Positions 30,753 through 42,416 of a DNA stretch of 64,000 bases are shown in pieces (positions within the stretch are counted from its first letter, which is position 1; each line of letters opens with the position of its first letter). A program made the translations under genes and the position numbers. This stretch comes from Lineus longissimus. Taxonomy: Eukaryota > Nemertea > Pilidiophora > Heteronemertea > Lineidae. The notes under the pieces were generated by a model, which saw nothing but the letters and a program-made list of their open reading frames with translations, did no database searches and was not told the origin of the DNA. The stretch is from NCBI RefSeq assembly GCF_910592395.1, contig NC_088315.1:10978501-11042500 (forward strand), given 5' to 3'.

Positions 30753-31159
30753 ATCGAACCGGCCGATACAAAAATAATATAATTATTGGAAGTGTGTTTT
30801 AGAACACAAAATAGTCACTAAATGAGCTAGAGGTTGCTTGTAAGAGATTATTTTTAAATGACGAAATTAAAAACAAATGGCTGATATGCAGGACTGTTAC
30901 TACATTACGTGCCAAGCATCAAGCACATGTAATTACATTGTAAAAAAATAAAAAAGGACTATTTCTGTAAATGTCTAAAACTTCACTGTCTGTTTTAAAA
31001 AAATGTTATTATGACTTATTATGAATTTTTTTAAAGATACATTCGTATTTTTTTCTTCCCTTTTGCTTGGCTGCATCTTCGCGAATTTTTGGACTGTCAA
31101 TTCACGAAGTACAGAAAAAAGGAATTCCAATTAGTGGTAAGATACAGAATGAGCAACTA
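30753..31159. other. End of unit 2, AT-rich non-coding
   Basis: Counterpart of 15,023-15,427. No gene seen. Confidence 0.5.
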
Positions 31160-33624
31160 CTGTCTTCTCCCACTTGAAAAGGCCGATTTTACTGGTGGCA
31201 GGCGAACATTAGAAAGAACAGCCACAACTGATAATTGACTCCCTTTTCGTGGGCAATGCCAATGCCTTCCACTTAAGTGGATAAAAGACATGAACATTGA
31301 CATGGGGTAGTCCTGTACTGAATGAATGAATACAATACAACTAGCGTCGTCATTTTATGCCTATAGTCTTGGTTGACCAGAAATTTCTAATCTGGGGTCT
31401 ATAGCTTCATGGGTATGCAGAATGTCCCAATAAAGAAGTATTGTTGTCAACGAATAAATTAAAGAAGATCACAGATATACTTATCAATTTACCAATCAAT
31501 TTTATTATCCAAACGGGTTTTACACGTCATCATCAATAACATCATTATCCTCTTCTCCTTCCGAAAACTCAATCCCCTCAACAAACTGCTCAAGCTCATC
31601 ATTTACCATCTCTACCTCTACATTGTCCCGAGATAGATGTGTCTGTCCCATTCTTTGCGGTGATTGCATCACGAAACTGCTGATTTCGATGCGCCGGATA
31701 CCTGTCTTAAAGTAACAGGAACGTGGCCCCTGCTACAAATGGCACAATCAGGGCCTGCAACCACTCGATTAGCGACTGGTGTCGGGCCCAACCCTGTGGA
31801 CTACCAGTTACCTGGAAAAGCAAACAACAAGTATGAACATTTACATTACTTTTCTGAACAGTCAGACACGCACAATGTTTTGGGTGCATCCATGACAAGC
31901 CTACATCAATTTTAGTCATAGAAGTTCTGATTTTCCTAAAATATAAAAAAATACTACCATTACTAGAATGTCTGACCGTCAATGACAACACTGATGATGT
32001 CAGGTACACGTCCTGTACTACAACCACGGACTTGTATTCTATGCCAATTATCACTCGCCTGAAGCTGCCGAATGACGTCACCATCTGGTGCCAAGCCTCT
32101 GAAGTTGACCTCGGCTCGTCCTTTTCGTCCATCGGTCATAACTACTAGAGTCACCGTGCATCCAAGTTTCGGGTTCCCTTGGGATGATCTCATGTCAACA
32201 TTCTGATACCCAGTCGCTTCCATTGTTGATCTTGGCACCATATCAAATGTTCATGATCATGTTCATGATGACATCAAAATCAGCGTCTCCATTCTTGTCT
32301 TTTGGCCTTTGTTTCGTTCGGAAGCTCTGCCAACCATTGCCGAAATTCTCTTCCAGCTTGCCCTTTGATATCCTCACCGGGAACAGGGAAACCAAGTCTT
32401 CGGCGCTCAAGGACCAAGTGTTCAAATTGTTTTCCATTTCGGGCGAGTATGCTGAAATAAAAAAGCTAACACGTTTAACATCTTTGAAAATAGTGATTGG
32501 TGATGACAACTGGTATGAACGAAATGTTAGTCCTAAGAATAAAGGTCCCTGGAACAATAATACTGATTGTTAAAGGCATGGTCAGGGTCAATCGCTTTGA
32601 TGTATCATGCGACTTATTCTTCCGTCCATGACACTGAAGCGGACTTATTCCCGTCAGTATATGCCAACAAAGAAGGAAATTCATTTGGCGAGGAATAGAA
32701 TGCTTGAAGAAAAACTCCCTTGTGGATCAGTTCCTTGTTGCCGTTGTCTCCTCCGTCTTCTATGGTCTTGAGTGATTTATCTCTGAGGGCAAACAAGTCA
32801 TCCTGTGTGCTTAACCAACGTCTACATGTCTGCGGTGCTATGCGGTGGTGTCTAGAACAGGATGTCGCAGTTTCAGCATGACGTAATCCTATAGCATGCT
32901 CCAATTGGTATGTCTCGATAAGGTCAATCTTCTGATTGAGACTGTAGTGTTTCTGGTGCCTACGTGCACCCGGTACAGCTTGGTTAGCATCATCTACATC
33001 ATCATCATCAGTAGTGGTATCAGTGTCAGGGCTGTCAACATCATCTCCATACTCCATTCCATATGTTAAGATCGTCAGGGTGCCTGCTAGGCCTACCCAC
33101 AAACTCCATCGGATGCGTGCATCTTACCAGAAGAACGTGGTCAAAGCAAGATGGCAGAAAACAATTGTGACATTTGACACGAAAGTTCCCTTTATTGGAT
33201 TTTCCACTCAAGAAAACGATTCCATAATCGATTAGATAAAATAAATTCATTTTAAAAGACTCTGGATCGGTCAACCATTTACATGGACTTGAAATAGACT
33301 TACGTAACTTCAATAATCATCACCCTGATCGCAGGGATTACTGGCCCTGGCCGCAACCAGGCGTTATTGAATTGACAACATTTACAAGGTTGTCTTCCTT
33401 TATCCATTGATCACTATAATTGGCTGTCATATTGAATGTTTGCAGCCCACCCGTAAAATACTACAGACTGCCATGTTTCTGGACACAACAGCCCAACAAT
33501 AGGGACCGATGGACATTGTTGTAAACTACAGTGACGGTATCAAGTTTTACTTCTACTATCATGTTTCTGGACTTAGTCATTTTCGAGCTATTTACCTGGC
33601 GCTCGGTTAAGTGGGAGAAGACAG
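31160..33624 (-). mobile_element. Pogo-like DNA transposon, 2.47 kb, at the unit 2/unit 3 junction
   Basis: Inverted repeats CTGTCTTCTCCCACTT / AAGTGGGAGAAGACAG at the ends, with duplicated TA at 31,158-31,159 and 33,625-33,626. The unit 1/unit 2 junction (15,419-15,435) shows the uninterrupted site GAGCAACTATATTC. The transposase is on the minus strand and decayed. The right ~0.5 kb upstream of the gene is non-coding. Confidence 0.85.
31520..33057 (-). pseudogene. Pogo-like transposase, decayed
   Basis: N-terminal exon from the ATG of MEYGDDVDSPDTD (33,057): an acidic leader, then a helix-turn-helix (SLNQKIDLIETYQLEHAIG...RRWLSTQDDL). After a gap, EHLVLERRRLGFPVPGEDI (about 32,430-32,330) matches the pre-catalytic region of the other pogo proteins. 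NPKLGCTVTLVVMTDGRKG (31,963-32,241) matches the core between the first and second catalytic Asp. An acidic tail ends at 31,520. A pyrimidine tract plus AG before the second block (about 32,452) may mark an intron. Several frame changes make it non-functional. Confidence 0.65.
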
Positions 33625-33901
33625 TATATTCAAATATCGATAGGTATATGACAAAGCGCAGTATGTCTGTATCGATCAAGCAGAATTCACTTCACAATAT
33701 ATAATATGTTTCCAAAACATGATAAAGACTTTCAACAATTGAAACAATTGAACAATTTAAAGTATGATTTACTGCATGGTTTGAAAGATAACGTGAACAG
33801 ACAGCTATGACACGTGATGAGGATAAGCCTGCAAGACTGCGTTGTTCCAGCAGAGGTTACCTCAAATCAGCCATGGCCTAGTTCTCAATTCTCTGGAATG
33901 A

Positions 33902-34252
33902 TCATGTGATGGTTGAAGATTGATGATGAAAACAAGTTGTTGCAACAAATGCCAATCTTTCCCTTATGATTAGCACCTGGTGTAACCCTCTACTGACTAT
34001 GGAGTAACCTAGTGCTACAGTCATCACCACAAGTGCAACACTATTTTCATAGAGCCCGAAAGTCTCAACGTCGTGTGCTACAGAAATGACATACTCTTCA
34101 TACATCGACGCCTGTAGCATATTGATATGGACAGAGTAGCCTGTGTTGTTGTTCTTGTAGAAAACTCGAGCATTACTGTTGTTTATATTTGTTTTTTTTA
34201 AAAACCAAATATATACATCAGTTGTAGGGAGATAAAGGTAAATCATTTTCAT
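33902..34252 (-). CDS. Exon-like ORF of unknown function (unit 3 copy)
   Basis: Counterpart of 15,679-16,008. The NMLQASMYEEYVISVAHDVE segment and the hydrophobic stretch SVALVVMTVALGY are unchanged. The N-terminal part differs and the tail ends earlier at SSTIT. Persistence of an open frame in two diverged units is mild support for coding function. No domain is recognised. Confidence 0.3.
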   Translation of the reverse strand: MKMIYLYLPTTDVYIWFLKKTNINNSNARVFYKNNNTGYSVHINMLQASMYEEYVISVAHDVETFGLYENSVALVVMTVALGYSIVSRGLHQVLIIRERLAFVATTCFHHQSSTIT

Positions 34253-34620
34253 TCAACGGCTAAGCATATAGCAAACTGGAAATTACCGAAACCTCGTAGA
34301 AGCAGAAAAGGAATTGAATGTAGGTATAAAGGAGGTGATCTTTCTCGCTATATGTCGTAGTGACAGCAGATGAGAAGATAGGTACTGCCAAGATTGTTAT
34401 TTTGTTAACAATGCACGTTTCTGCCTCACCGTCTTAATGACAACCCCGAGGTCACGCAAATTTTGGACTGAAATAATGCCTTGTATCGCTAAGATGATGT
34501 ACGTCTGTAAGATACCAACTCCATGTTTTACTTGGAAATTCGGCATGCGATATAGACGAATCTAACGGAAACATGGATAGAAATTGATAATGCTAAATAA
34601 AGCTGACAACCATATACAAT

Positions 34621-35088
34621 GGCCAGAGTCCTCTATTAAAACATGTGTACATTACGTGTACATTGTTGTGCATAGGTTTTGGTAAAAAAGTACTCATTGG
34701 ACCAATCAATCTGCACAAAATTTTATATGTGTCAAGAAGAACCCTTTGCCAATAGCATAATAAAGTTTTAAAAAATTCCAATACCGATTGTCTGAGAAAA
34801 AAATATTTCCCTACACCATATCCATCAAAACGTCACTGGCGCATTGATATGGCCCTGTCAAAGTACAAGTTCTAAACTGACCAGTGAGACCACATTTTCT
34901 TAAATATATTATCAAAAAGCATATTTCTGTGATGGCCTGACTCTGTAGATTAAGAATCAACCACAGATTGAGAATTAATTCCACTTTGGTCCATCCCAGC
35001 CATGTATTTACCACAACTTGACATTTTGATAAGCTCTATGTAACTGTGCCACACTTCCGGTCGTGGATGAATACAGGTCTCTGCCCTA
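34621..35088. repeat. Direct repeat, left copy (468 bp)
   Basis: Begins GGCCAGAGTCCTCTATTAAA and ends GGTCTCTGCCCTA. The partner is 36,385-36,853, with only a few differences by eye. Confidence 0.9.
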
Positions 35089-36384
35089 GTAGAGAGCCAG
35101 TGTTGGCCCCAGGTCAAATGTTCTGCTGTTTTCAGATTCCCCTAGATGTCCACATTACTGTGCAAAAGGAATTTTTGAATTATATTGAATTGTAAAATTT
35201 TTATTCGAGTTCATCTTCTTGCTATGTCCGGCCTCAAATTCTATGTTGAAGTGATGTGGGCGTGGCAAATACCCAACATGTAATATTTCTGTTAAAAATT
35301 ATTAAATCCTACTAAGCACTGTTAGTTTGAAATAAAGGATATATACATTATTAGAAATAAGAGTTTTTGAGTTCATATGGTCATTGCTGGATGTCCCAGG
35401 GCCAGGTTTCTAAGTTTGGGCAGTTACCATGACAACGGATTATAGAAATTGTAGAATCTCTACAACACTGAGTCTGAATTTTCAAAAAGTCACAATTCCA
35501 GATTACTTCAGATTCACACTTGCCTACCTATCAAGTTTAAACTTTATATGGCCAGTAAAGAGCATGTGTGGCCAATTCAAAGTGCACCCCTTTGACCCTG
35601 AGAAACCTCCTTTTCTCACATTCTCAACTTGAAAGATCGGAGGACACATGTGTAGGCCTACCAAATGTTTGTTTTTCATTAGGATATGACTTTTGTTATG
35701 GCTAAGGTATTTGTTTACCTAAGCAGCTCATCAGTACAGAGAAGCACAATGATGAACCATCCCAATATCCTCAAGCTTCAACTAAGTATGCCCTGGGGGT
35801 CACTTTACATGTGGACTCCACAGAGTAAACTTCAACTCAAGATGCCTATAACTAAGCAAAAAGCCAAGCCGTGGATTTCAAGTTGGTCACTCTTACCACT
35901 CGCTTTACAGCAGGACAATGCCTCCAGAGAAAACCGATGGTAGCTGGTCTCGTTTCACTTCAGTAATGAGGATTACAACAATTAATGTTGTGCGTGAGCG
36001 ATCGGATGGCATCATCTTTGCACCGACGGTCGAGAACACAGTCAGCCCACTGAGGATACTTCGCCGGAGGGGACAGGATGCTACAAAGGACAATACGGAT
36101 GTTATACTAACTGAGGATACTAACATTGTTGACTATACCCAGTCCATAATATACAGTTTACACTACTCGACTTCAGATCAAGTTCGCTGTTCTGGTTTAT
36201 TTTGAGTTTTAAGGTCTGAATCCATGATTGCGGCTGAAAAGGGTTAATATGTACAATAATGCCATAAGTATTGGTTCAACTACAAGAAAAAGGGATGAAA
36301 AGGACGTGCAGAATAGAGAAAATAAGATAAAATGTGTGTGCAAGTGTCAGATTTTTCATACTTGGTCAACCATTTTGACTACTA

Positions 36385-36853
36385 GGCCAGAGTCCTCTAT
36401 TAAAACATGTGTACATTACGTGTACATTGTTGTGCATGGGTTTTGGTAAAAAAAGTACTCATTGGACCAATCAATCTGCACAAAATTTTATATGTGTCAA
36501 GAAGAACCCTTTGCCAATAGCATAATAAAGTTTTAAAAAATTCCAATACCGATTGCCTGAGAAAAAAAGATTTCCGTACCACATATCCATCAAAACGTCA
36601 CTGGCGCATTGATATGGCCCTGTCAAAGTACAAGTTCTAAACTGACCAGTGAGACCACATTTTCTTAAATATATTATCAAAAAGCATATTTCTGTGATGG
36701 CCTGACTCTGTAGATTAAGAATCAACCACAGATTGAGAATTAATTCCACTTTGGTCCATCCCAGCCATGTATTTACCACAACTTGACATTTTGATAAGCT
36801 CTATGTAACTGTGCCACACTTCCGGTCGTGGATGAATACAGGTCTCTGCCCTA
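36385..36853. repeat. Direct repeat, right copy (469 bp)
   Basis: Partner of 34,621-35,088. Same ends, different flanks on both sides. Confidence 0.9.
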
Positions 36854-36959
36854 CATGTGCTAATCATTTTCATGTAAGGATGACATCAAAGTAGGCAAAG
36901 AATGCCCAACTTCAGTTGTCTGTTGTTCAGACAGTTTACATTGAGTAAATCGCACGGCT

Positions 36960-37220
36960 CTAAGATAAGAGCTTCCTACTTACTTCTTCTGCTTTTTTCG
37001 CACTTGAAAACTCCATGTCAGTCCGACCTCCCGGTTCTGAGATATGACCGTTTTGAGACATGACGTCCAATTTTAACTTATAGGGCACAACTTCAGCGTT
37101 TCGGTTGCCACTAAAAGCGTCTTCTTTGGGATTTCGCAAGGAATGAATGAAATTCTTGAATGCTAACGTCGTGCTACATACAGCGCATGTAATTCTTGCC
37201 ATCAACTTATTACCTATCAT
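36960..37220 (-). CDS. Exon-like ORF of unknown function, unit 3 copy
   Basis: Counterpart of 16,359-16,619 with the same start (MIGNKLMARITCAV) and the same GTAAGTAG donor-like motif near the end. About nine substitutions, no frame damage. The upstream interval 37,221-37,953 keeps the poly-G tract (here longer) and the TATAAATAG hairpin. Confidence 0.35.
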   Translation of the reverse strand: MIGNKLMARITCAVCSTTLAFKNFIHSLRNPKEDAFSGNRNAEVVPYKLKLDVMSQNGHISEPGGRTDMEFSSAKKAEEVSRKLLS

Positions 37221-37845
37221 CGTATTTTGAGTAGTACAATTGCATGTCTGCTGTTCTATTCGATAAGGATTATGATCAGAGGGCTAGGAATAATATTGGT
37301 TGGGAGAGGGGGGGGGGGGCTTGCTTGGAAAAAGTGCATTAATGGACTCGCGTATAAATAGCCATGATCAAATTTTTATACACTGTGGCTATTTGCACGC
37401 GAGACCTGTATGACGCGAGTCCCAAAATGACATTTTGAGTTATCATGGTTTCCGGTCACTTCGTCACTTGGTCGTCACATTCGAATGGCGTAGTGACTGC
37501 ATCGATTGATGGGTTGAAACTAAAGGTTTAAAATAGAGAACCAATATAAATACAGTCTGCAGGCATCACTCTCCTTTGATGTATCATTGGCATAGTTGAT
37601 AGGCAAATTCTGTATTCACCTTGGAAAATACAATTTGCCTTTCAATCCAAGCTTAAAGAGTCATTTTAGAAGAATGTTGATCAAATTATCTGCAACGGCT
37701 ATTTTGCGAAGCGTTTTAGTCATCTCGATTAGCAAAACATCATGACAAAGTACCCTCATGAGATGAAGACTGTTTATCAATTCTTATCTTAACCAGAACT
37801 CATTCAAGACATTCATCTAATGTTACATTTTATTCATTGGACACT

Positions 37846-37924
37846 GTAATAATAATAATAATTATGAGACTTATATAGTGCTAAATCCAACTGGTTTCAT
37901 TCGCTCAAAGCGCTTCACATTATT
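37846..37924. mobile_element. Short SINE/MITE-like insertion with (AAT)n and CAAAGCGCTTCACATT end
   Basis: 79 bp absent from unit 2 (junction ACACT|AAAATGG at ~17,203). It starts with (AAT)n, contains TTATATAGTGCTAAATCC and ends TCAAAGCGCTTCACATTATT. Short elements with this AGCGCT motif pattern are widely dispersed in marine animal genomes. Class uncertain. Confidence 0.55.
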
Positions 37925-37953
37925 AAAATGGGGTAAGAATCAGAAATAAAGAG

Positions 37954-38250
37954 ATGAGCATGGGTGTTACTCGGAGACAGGCAGGTTTTGAACATGTGGT
38001 CGATAACTTGGCTTTCAAACGTGCCGATTTAAAAATGATGAGCCAAACCTTAAGCAAAATCGGGTGTGTTGTCGTGTGTCTCATAACAAAAGGCTGTCTC
38101 ACTGTTAATTACTGGCATGACGGAGACATTTATTACCAATTGAGTAAGCGGAGGGGGGGGGGGTGTATGGAAAAGGGTGAACTTGATGACCATCAGGGAT
38201 CAAGAATGCTTCAAAAAAAGGTAATAGGCCATCAAAACAACTTCATCTGA
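37954..38250 (+). CDS. PAN/apple-like domain exon (unit 3 copy)
   Basis: Counterpart of 17,236-17,523. The frame is kept despite a longer poly-G tract (a 3-base net change inserting one Gly). The Cys in GDIYCQL is replaced by Tyr, which would break one predicted disulphide. The donor-like AAAAAG|GTAATAG is retained. Probably decaying. Confidence 0.35.
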   Translation: MSMGVTRRQAGFEHVVDNLAFKRADLKMMSQTLSKIGCVVVCLITKGCLTVNYWHDGDIYYQLSKRRGGGCMEKGELDDHQGSRMLQKKVIGHQNNFI

Positions 38251-38787
38251 TATCTTTTGAACTTGTTAAGTTGTCAACAAAGGTGTTTGGAGCTTGATTC
38301 CAATTGTTTACCTGAGTGTCATTTTGTCCCCTCACCTCTCCAGCCCCATAAGGTAGCTACATGAACGCACTGCCATGATGAACACCTGACTCGTTGGCTC
38401 AAGTGTTGACTCCCTGGCTGTGTCCTGGGACATTTATTAGATGTTCCCCGAGTCTGGTCAATAAGACTCTTTGATCCTATTCAGAATACGTAAAATTTGA
38501 ACTGAAAGTATCAGCTTATCGTGTCTTGGGGAAGAACCATACTCAATGCTGAGCTTGAATGTGATAGGGATGTCGTACGATCGGACAAAGTTACAATCTG
38601 AGGATTAATCTGATTTGGTCCTTCGTCTTCGTCTTCATCGCATGACAGTGCCCTTGGTAATTTGACAGGCTCCCAAAGCCCAGGACGGTTCGGGAGAGAG
38701 GAATAGGTGGACCCCATATGAAGTGAGGACGTCTGTTTTTAATGCTATACCGGAAAACCGACCAGATGGTGTCATTCAGAAAAAAAA
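38251..38787. other. Unit 3 sequence up to the empty Penelope site
   Basis: Counterpart of 17,524-18,376 without the 0.3-kb segment of unit 2. No supported gene. Confidence 0.45.
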
Positions 38788-38803
38788 CAACTATAAAAAT
38801 GTC
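38788..38803. other. Empty target site of the Penelope-like element
   Basis: A single CAACTATAAAAATGTC joins the sequences that lie on either side of the element in units 1 and 2. It defines the 16-bp duplication and shows that unit 3 never had the insertion, or split off before it. Confidence 0.85.
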
Positions 38804-39209
38804 CAATACAGTGTTGGATCGACATGTGCACGGATCTCAAAATTGGCGTATTGGCGGAAGATATAAGGCAAGGAAGAGAACATTTCAGCAATGAATCGGG
38901 AGATAGCTAAATATATAAAGCTGAATAAGTTGCGAAGAAAGGGGTGAGGTACAAGGGCATTTTTTTAAAGACTCGAGCGATATTTGGTAATACACTCAAT
39001 TTAAATGCATAGAATCAAGAAATAAAAAACAACCCTCGTGTTTTTTATTGGTGGATTAACTTTTCCTTGACTCAGATACAATTCAGTGTAAAGTTAACAA
39101 CAAGAAGAACAAAACGATATCTTATGTAGCTCTGAGCTCCCAAAGATAAAGGAGATATACAGAGCACTTTGTCGAAGAGACCAAACGGATTATTCAATTT
39201 CCCGTGATT

Positions 39210-42200
39210 ATGGTTCCTGGTTCTTTCAGAACAGGAACCATATTGTGTTTGGTCATGGTGTCTGTCTGTGTGTGTGTGTGTCTGTGTGTCTGTGTGTTTG
39301 TGTGTCTGTGTGTCTGTGTGTCTGTGTGTCTGTGTGTCTGTGTGTGTGTGTGTGTCTGTCCAGTCTTATGACTGTCACAGCTCAGTTAAAATGAGGGTTA
39401 GAGGTCTAGAAACAGTTCCTACCCCTAGGTTTGTGGACACTAGCAATCTAATGAGCCCATCATTGTCAACTTACGACACGGGGATCATGGTGAAATTGAC
39501 ATTTTGAGATGTGAGATTTTGTCTGTCACACTTTTCAGATGCGAATATCTCTGTCCCTATTCAAGTTAGAAGTTTGGAAACAAGGTCTACCCTAGGTTAT
39601 TGATGTGCCTGATTTCAATGAGTGCATCAAATTCAATTTCAGTTATCAGGGTCATGGTGATATTGATATATCGAATTTGATATTTTGAGATATCTTGACA
39701 TCTGAGTAAGTTAGCAATGTGCAACCAAGTCTAGGTAATGTGTAGTTACCAAAGAGTTAAATGACATGAAAATGTACAGTGTCAGGCATTTGGATCATTA
39801 AGATATCATGAGATTTTCATATATCAATTTTGATAATTTGAACTATCTCGGTCTGTGGGAGGAGTAGAGTCATGGAACCTTCACCTATGCCCAGGTTATT
39901 GAGGTTGCCCATTCAGGTTATGCAATGACCTTGAAGGTCAGAGGTCAAGGTCAAGGTCAAATCACCTGCCAATGAAACCACTGATATTTCAACTGTTTAG
40001 TCTATGACACGGGAACAACATGCCAATCTATATCTTCTGCGATGCTTTGAAGGTCAAACGTCAAGGGCAAGGTCGAAAGTTATGAAGCAGGCATCCTCTC
40101 CTATCTCGGTCTGTCGAAGGGGTTGAGTTGTGGAGCCTTAACCTATGCCTATGATAGGTGGCAGTTTAGATTATGCAGTGACTTTGAAGGTTTGAGGTCA
40201 AGATCTGATCACCTTGAAACATAAAACTGTTGCTATTTTTGAGTGTATTTCTTGTGATATTTGAACATGTTTTGGAGGTGCTTTACAAGAAATGTGTATG
40301 ATGACGTCACAGAATGACGAGAGCGTAGCATATTTTCGATACTCCATGCTACCAGATCAAAATAAAACGAAATCCTTAGTCTCTGGCTTACAGAGATGCT
40401 GAACATGAGATTAACCTTTGTCTTCAAGGAGAAATTAGTAGAAGGGAGAGTCGCTGATCATTTAGCAATATAATTGGAACGTATGGAGCAATGAATGGGT
40501 ACTTAGGAAGGGTTTTGGCGCACAACTGTACCTGCAGTTTCTGACGCTTTTTTCTCAATAATCCAGCGACAGATATAAAAATCTTAGTGCTTAAATTGTC
40601 CCCCCGAAACCTATCTTTCATTCAAAATCAATATTTTAATGCGGCAATTATACACCACGTGCGCATAAGGGATTTTCCGACCACTACGTCACACTGCGTC
40701 TGAAATTCCTGTCTTCTGTACAAATGTATACAGTGCAAGCCTCGAAGGCGTGGCTAAATATCGTAGCTCATTATCTTAGCTTCACTGTGGAAGTAATAAA
40801 TATTCATAATGGGCTCCCCCTACATGATATGAGAATTTGACTCAGCAACTGAGGGAAATGTATTCACTGACTAGATGGCGCTTGCACCGTCGTCAAAATT
40901 GGAAACGGTGCAAATTAAGGATACGTTATGAATTTTAGGTGCTTTCCCGTACTGATAGAGCGAGCCGGGCTCTCTCTGCAGTCCTTCCATTTTTACCTTT
41001 CTCGGAGAGCCATTATTTAAATATTCATGTCACATTCTTAAATTATGAGGGAATAGGATAAACAGAAAGATTTTTTAGTTCACTCTTAACAGATCTGCGC
41101 AATAATTGAAGGTAAATTTGCTCATATGTGACCCAGGTAGTCGATCAAAACCATAAGATCCTCGCCCATTCAACTGGTAATCACTGAAGGAGCGACGCGA
41201 GTGCCTCTAGTGTCAACACCAGTTGTGCGTCAGCGCCTCTGTCGGATTAGTTCGCCGATTCCTCATTGCGACACTATCAAGAGCATTCTGGAGCGGCTAA
41301 TGCTGATGTCCGGTCGACCTTCCGATGGCACGCTACACCACGGAATCGGCATCAAGTGAGGAAATTACGGTACGTCATGTCGGAAAATGAATGTCTGCGT
41401 GCACATCGTGGAACACGCCGCATCACCACACATTCAAGCGTAAACGCTGTCGGGTCGACTGCGACTTGCATCGTCAAGTTCTGGCTGTCATGTGACTTGC
41501 ACATTGTTCGGCAGCTATTTGGCCAGTGGCATGGATCGGCCTATGCTCCTGGTTCACTGGTTGACTACAATGGAACACCTTCAGCACAATTGCAAGATTT
41601 CGTAAGCCCCGTCGGAAACATGATCCGTCGGGGCGCAAAACATGATGAACTCTTGCGATTCGTGATCTTTTCCATCGGTAACTGATCTGTGCCATAGTGA
41701 GGCGCAAGTCTTGTCATGTCTAACCGAATCGCCGACTGATTTCTTCCACGACTTCGTGGGTCAGACGCAGAGTGATCCAAAAATGTCCGTCGGCGCCTGA
41801 TCTGTGCCCGTCGCAAGGTCGACCTGACATCAGCATAACATGGAGCCAGAATCGCAAGTCGTCAATAATATCGGAAGAAAACTTAATCTCTCTTTTCATG
41901 CATTTCCACGAGTGTTTTTTTCATGGTTCATGACCATAACAAGTCTTATCTGCAACCTGTAATCCTTCGTTAAAACCATTAGAAGCCCGCCAGATTCTCC
42001 TTTTTGTCCTGTCATGTGTCGCCATCTAGTAGCATACGTCCACGGCCTCTAGCGGAGTGATATAGACTATTCTATTAGACTTTATCAGGGTAAAAGGTGG
42101 CATCACCTGACTGTAGTAAAGCAGCTGCGGACAATGCGATCAGTATGCCACGTCATTAGAGGAATAACGTTGAAAACAATTTGGAGACGTCTTTTCTGCC

Positions 42201-42416
42201 GTCATGTGGTGCCACCTGTTACCCTGATATGGTCTATTCGAATCAAAAACTGATGTCGATAAAACGGTTCCGCATCGTGCCACACCGTTTTCAGTGTGAA
42301 CACTTAATACGAATTAAGGTTTAAATTCAATTCGAATTAAAACTAGTGTCAACAGAACTTTATTTCAACATTCAGCACATCGGGAACCATCAGACATTTA
42401 CAATGTCATCTTGTTT
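39210..42416. mobile_element. 3.2-kb unit 3-specific insertion, mostly non-coding repeats
   Basis: Interrupts CCCGTGATT|TGGCG, which is continuous in unit 2 (~20,520). The left edge is a perfect 10-bp-stem hairpin (ATGGTTCCTG...CAGGAACCAT). Then come a (TG)n/(CTG) tract and two ~250-bp degenerate repeats with AAGGTCAAGGTCAAGG motifs (39,840-39,965; 40,100-40,210). 40,210-42,416 holds nothing I recognise. A 139-codon ORF at 41,266-41,685 has no motif, and an imperfect inverted pair (ATGCTGATGTCCGGTCGACC near 41,299 against its complement near 41,820) spans it. No target-site duplication was seen. Confidence 0.55.
39261..39360. repeat. (TG)n / TCTGTG microsatellite
   Basis: About 100 bp of TG repeats interrupted by TC, giving a meaningless ORF of alternating Cys-Val. 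Confidence 0.95.

Larger units (their letters stand above)
15428..31159. repeat. Segmental duplication unit 2
   Basis: Complete unit. The left part (15,428-18,390) matches unit 3 (33,627-38,790) apart from indels. The middle (18,393-24,250) and right parts match unit 1. Relative to unit 3 it has an extra 0.3 kb at 17,586-17,895. Relative to unit 1 the LINE linker is deleted between 24,970 and 24,971. It carries only broken copies of A and B. Confidence 0.9.
34541..36942. mobile_element. 2.4-kb unit 3-specific insertion containing a 469-bp direct repeat pair
   Basis: Interrupts unit sequence that is continuous in unit 2 at 16,340. Inside it, 34,621-35,088 and 36,385-36,853 are nearly identical direct repeats with ~1.3 kb between them. 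The repeats do not start TG/end CA and no PBS or polypurine tract was found, so an LTR origin is only a guess. No coding region is recognised; the short ORFs at 35,429, 35,686 and 35,918 have no motifs. Confidence 0.55.

Noticed and set aside
34621-36853. Interpretation of the direct repeats as LTRs of a small retrotransposon
   Set aside because: Ends are not TG...CA, no primer site or polypurine tract adjoins them, and they do not coincide with the insertion borders; kept only as direct repeats.
39268-39507. ORF of alternating Cys and Val
   Set aside because: Translation of a TG microsatellite.
41266-41685. 139-codon ORF in the unit 3 insertion
   Set aside because: No domain, no second copy to test conservation, lies between an imperfect inverted pair; chance ORF is as likely.
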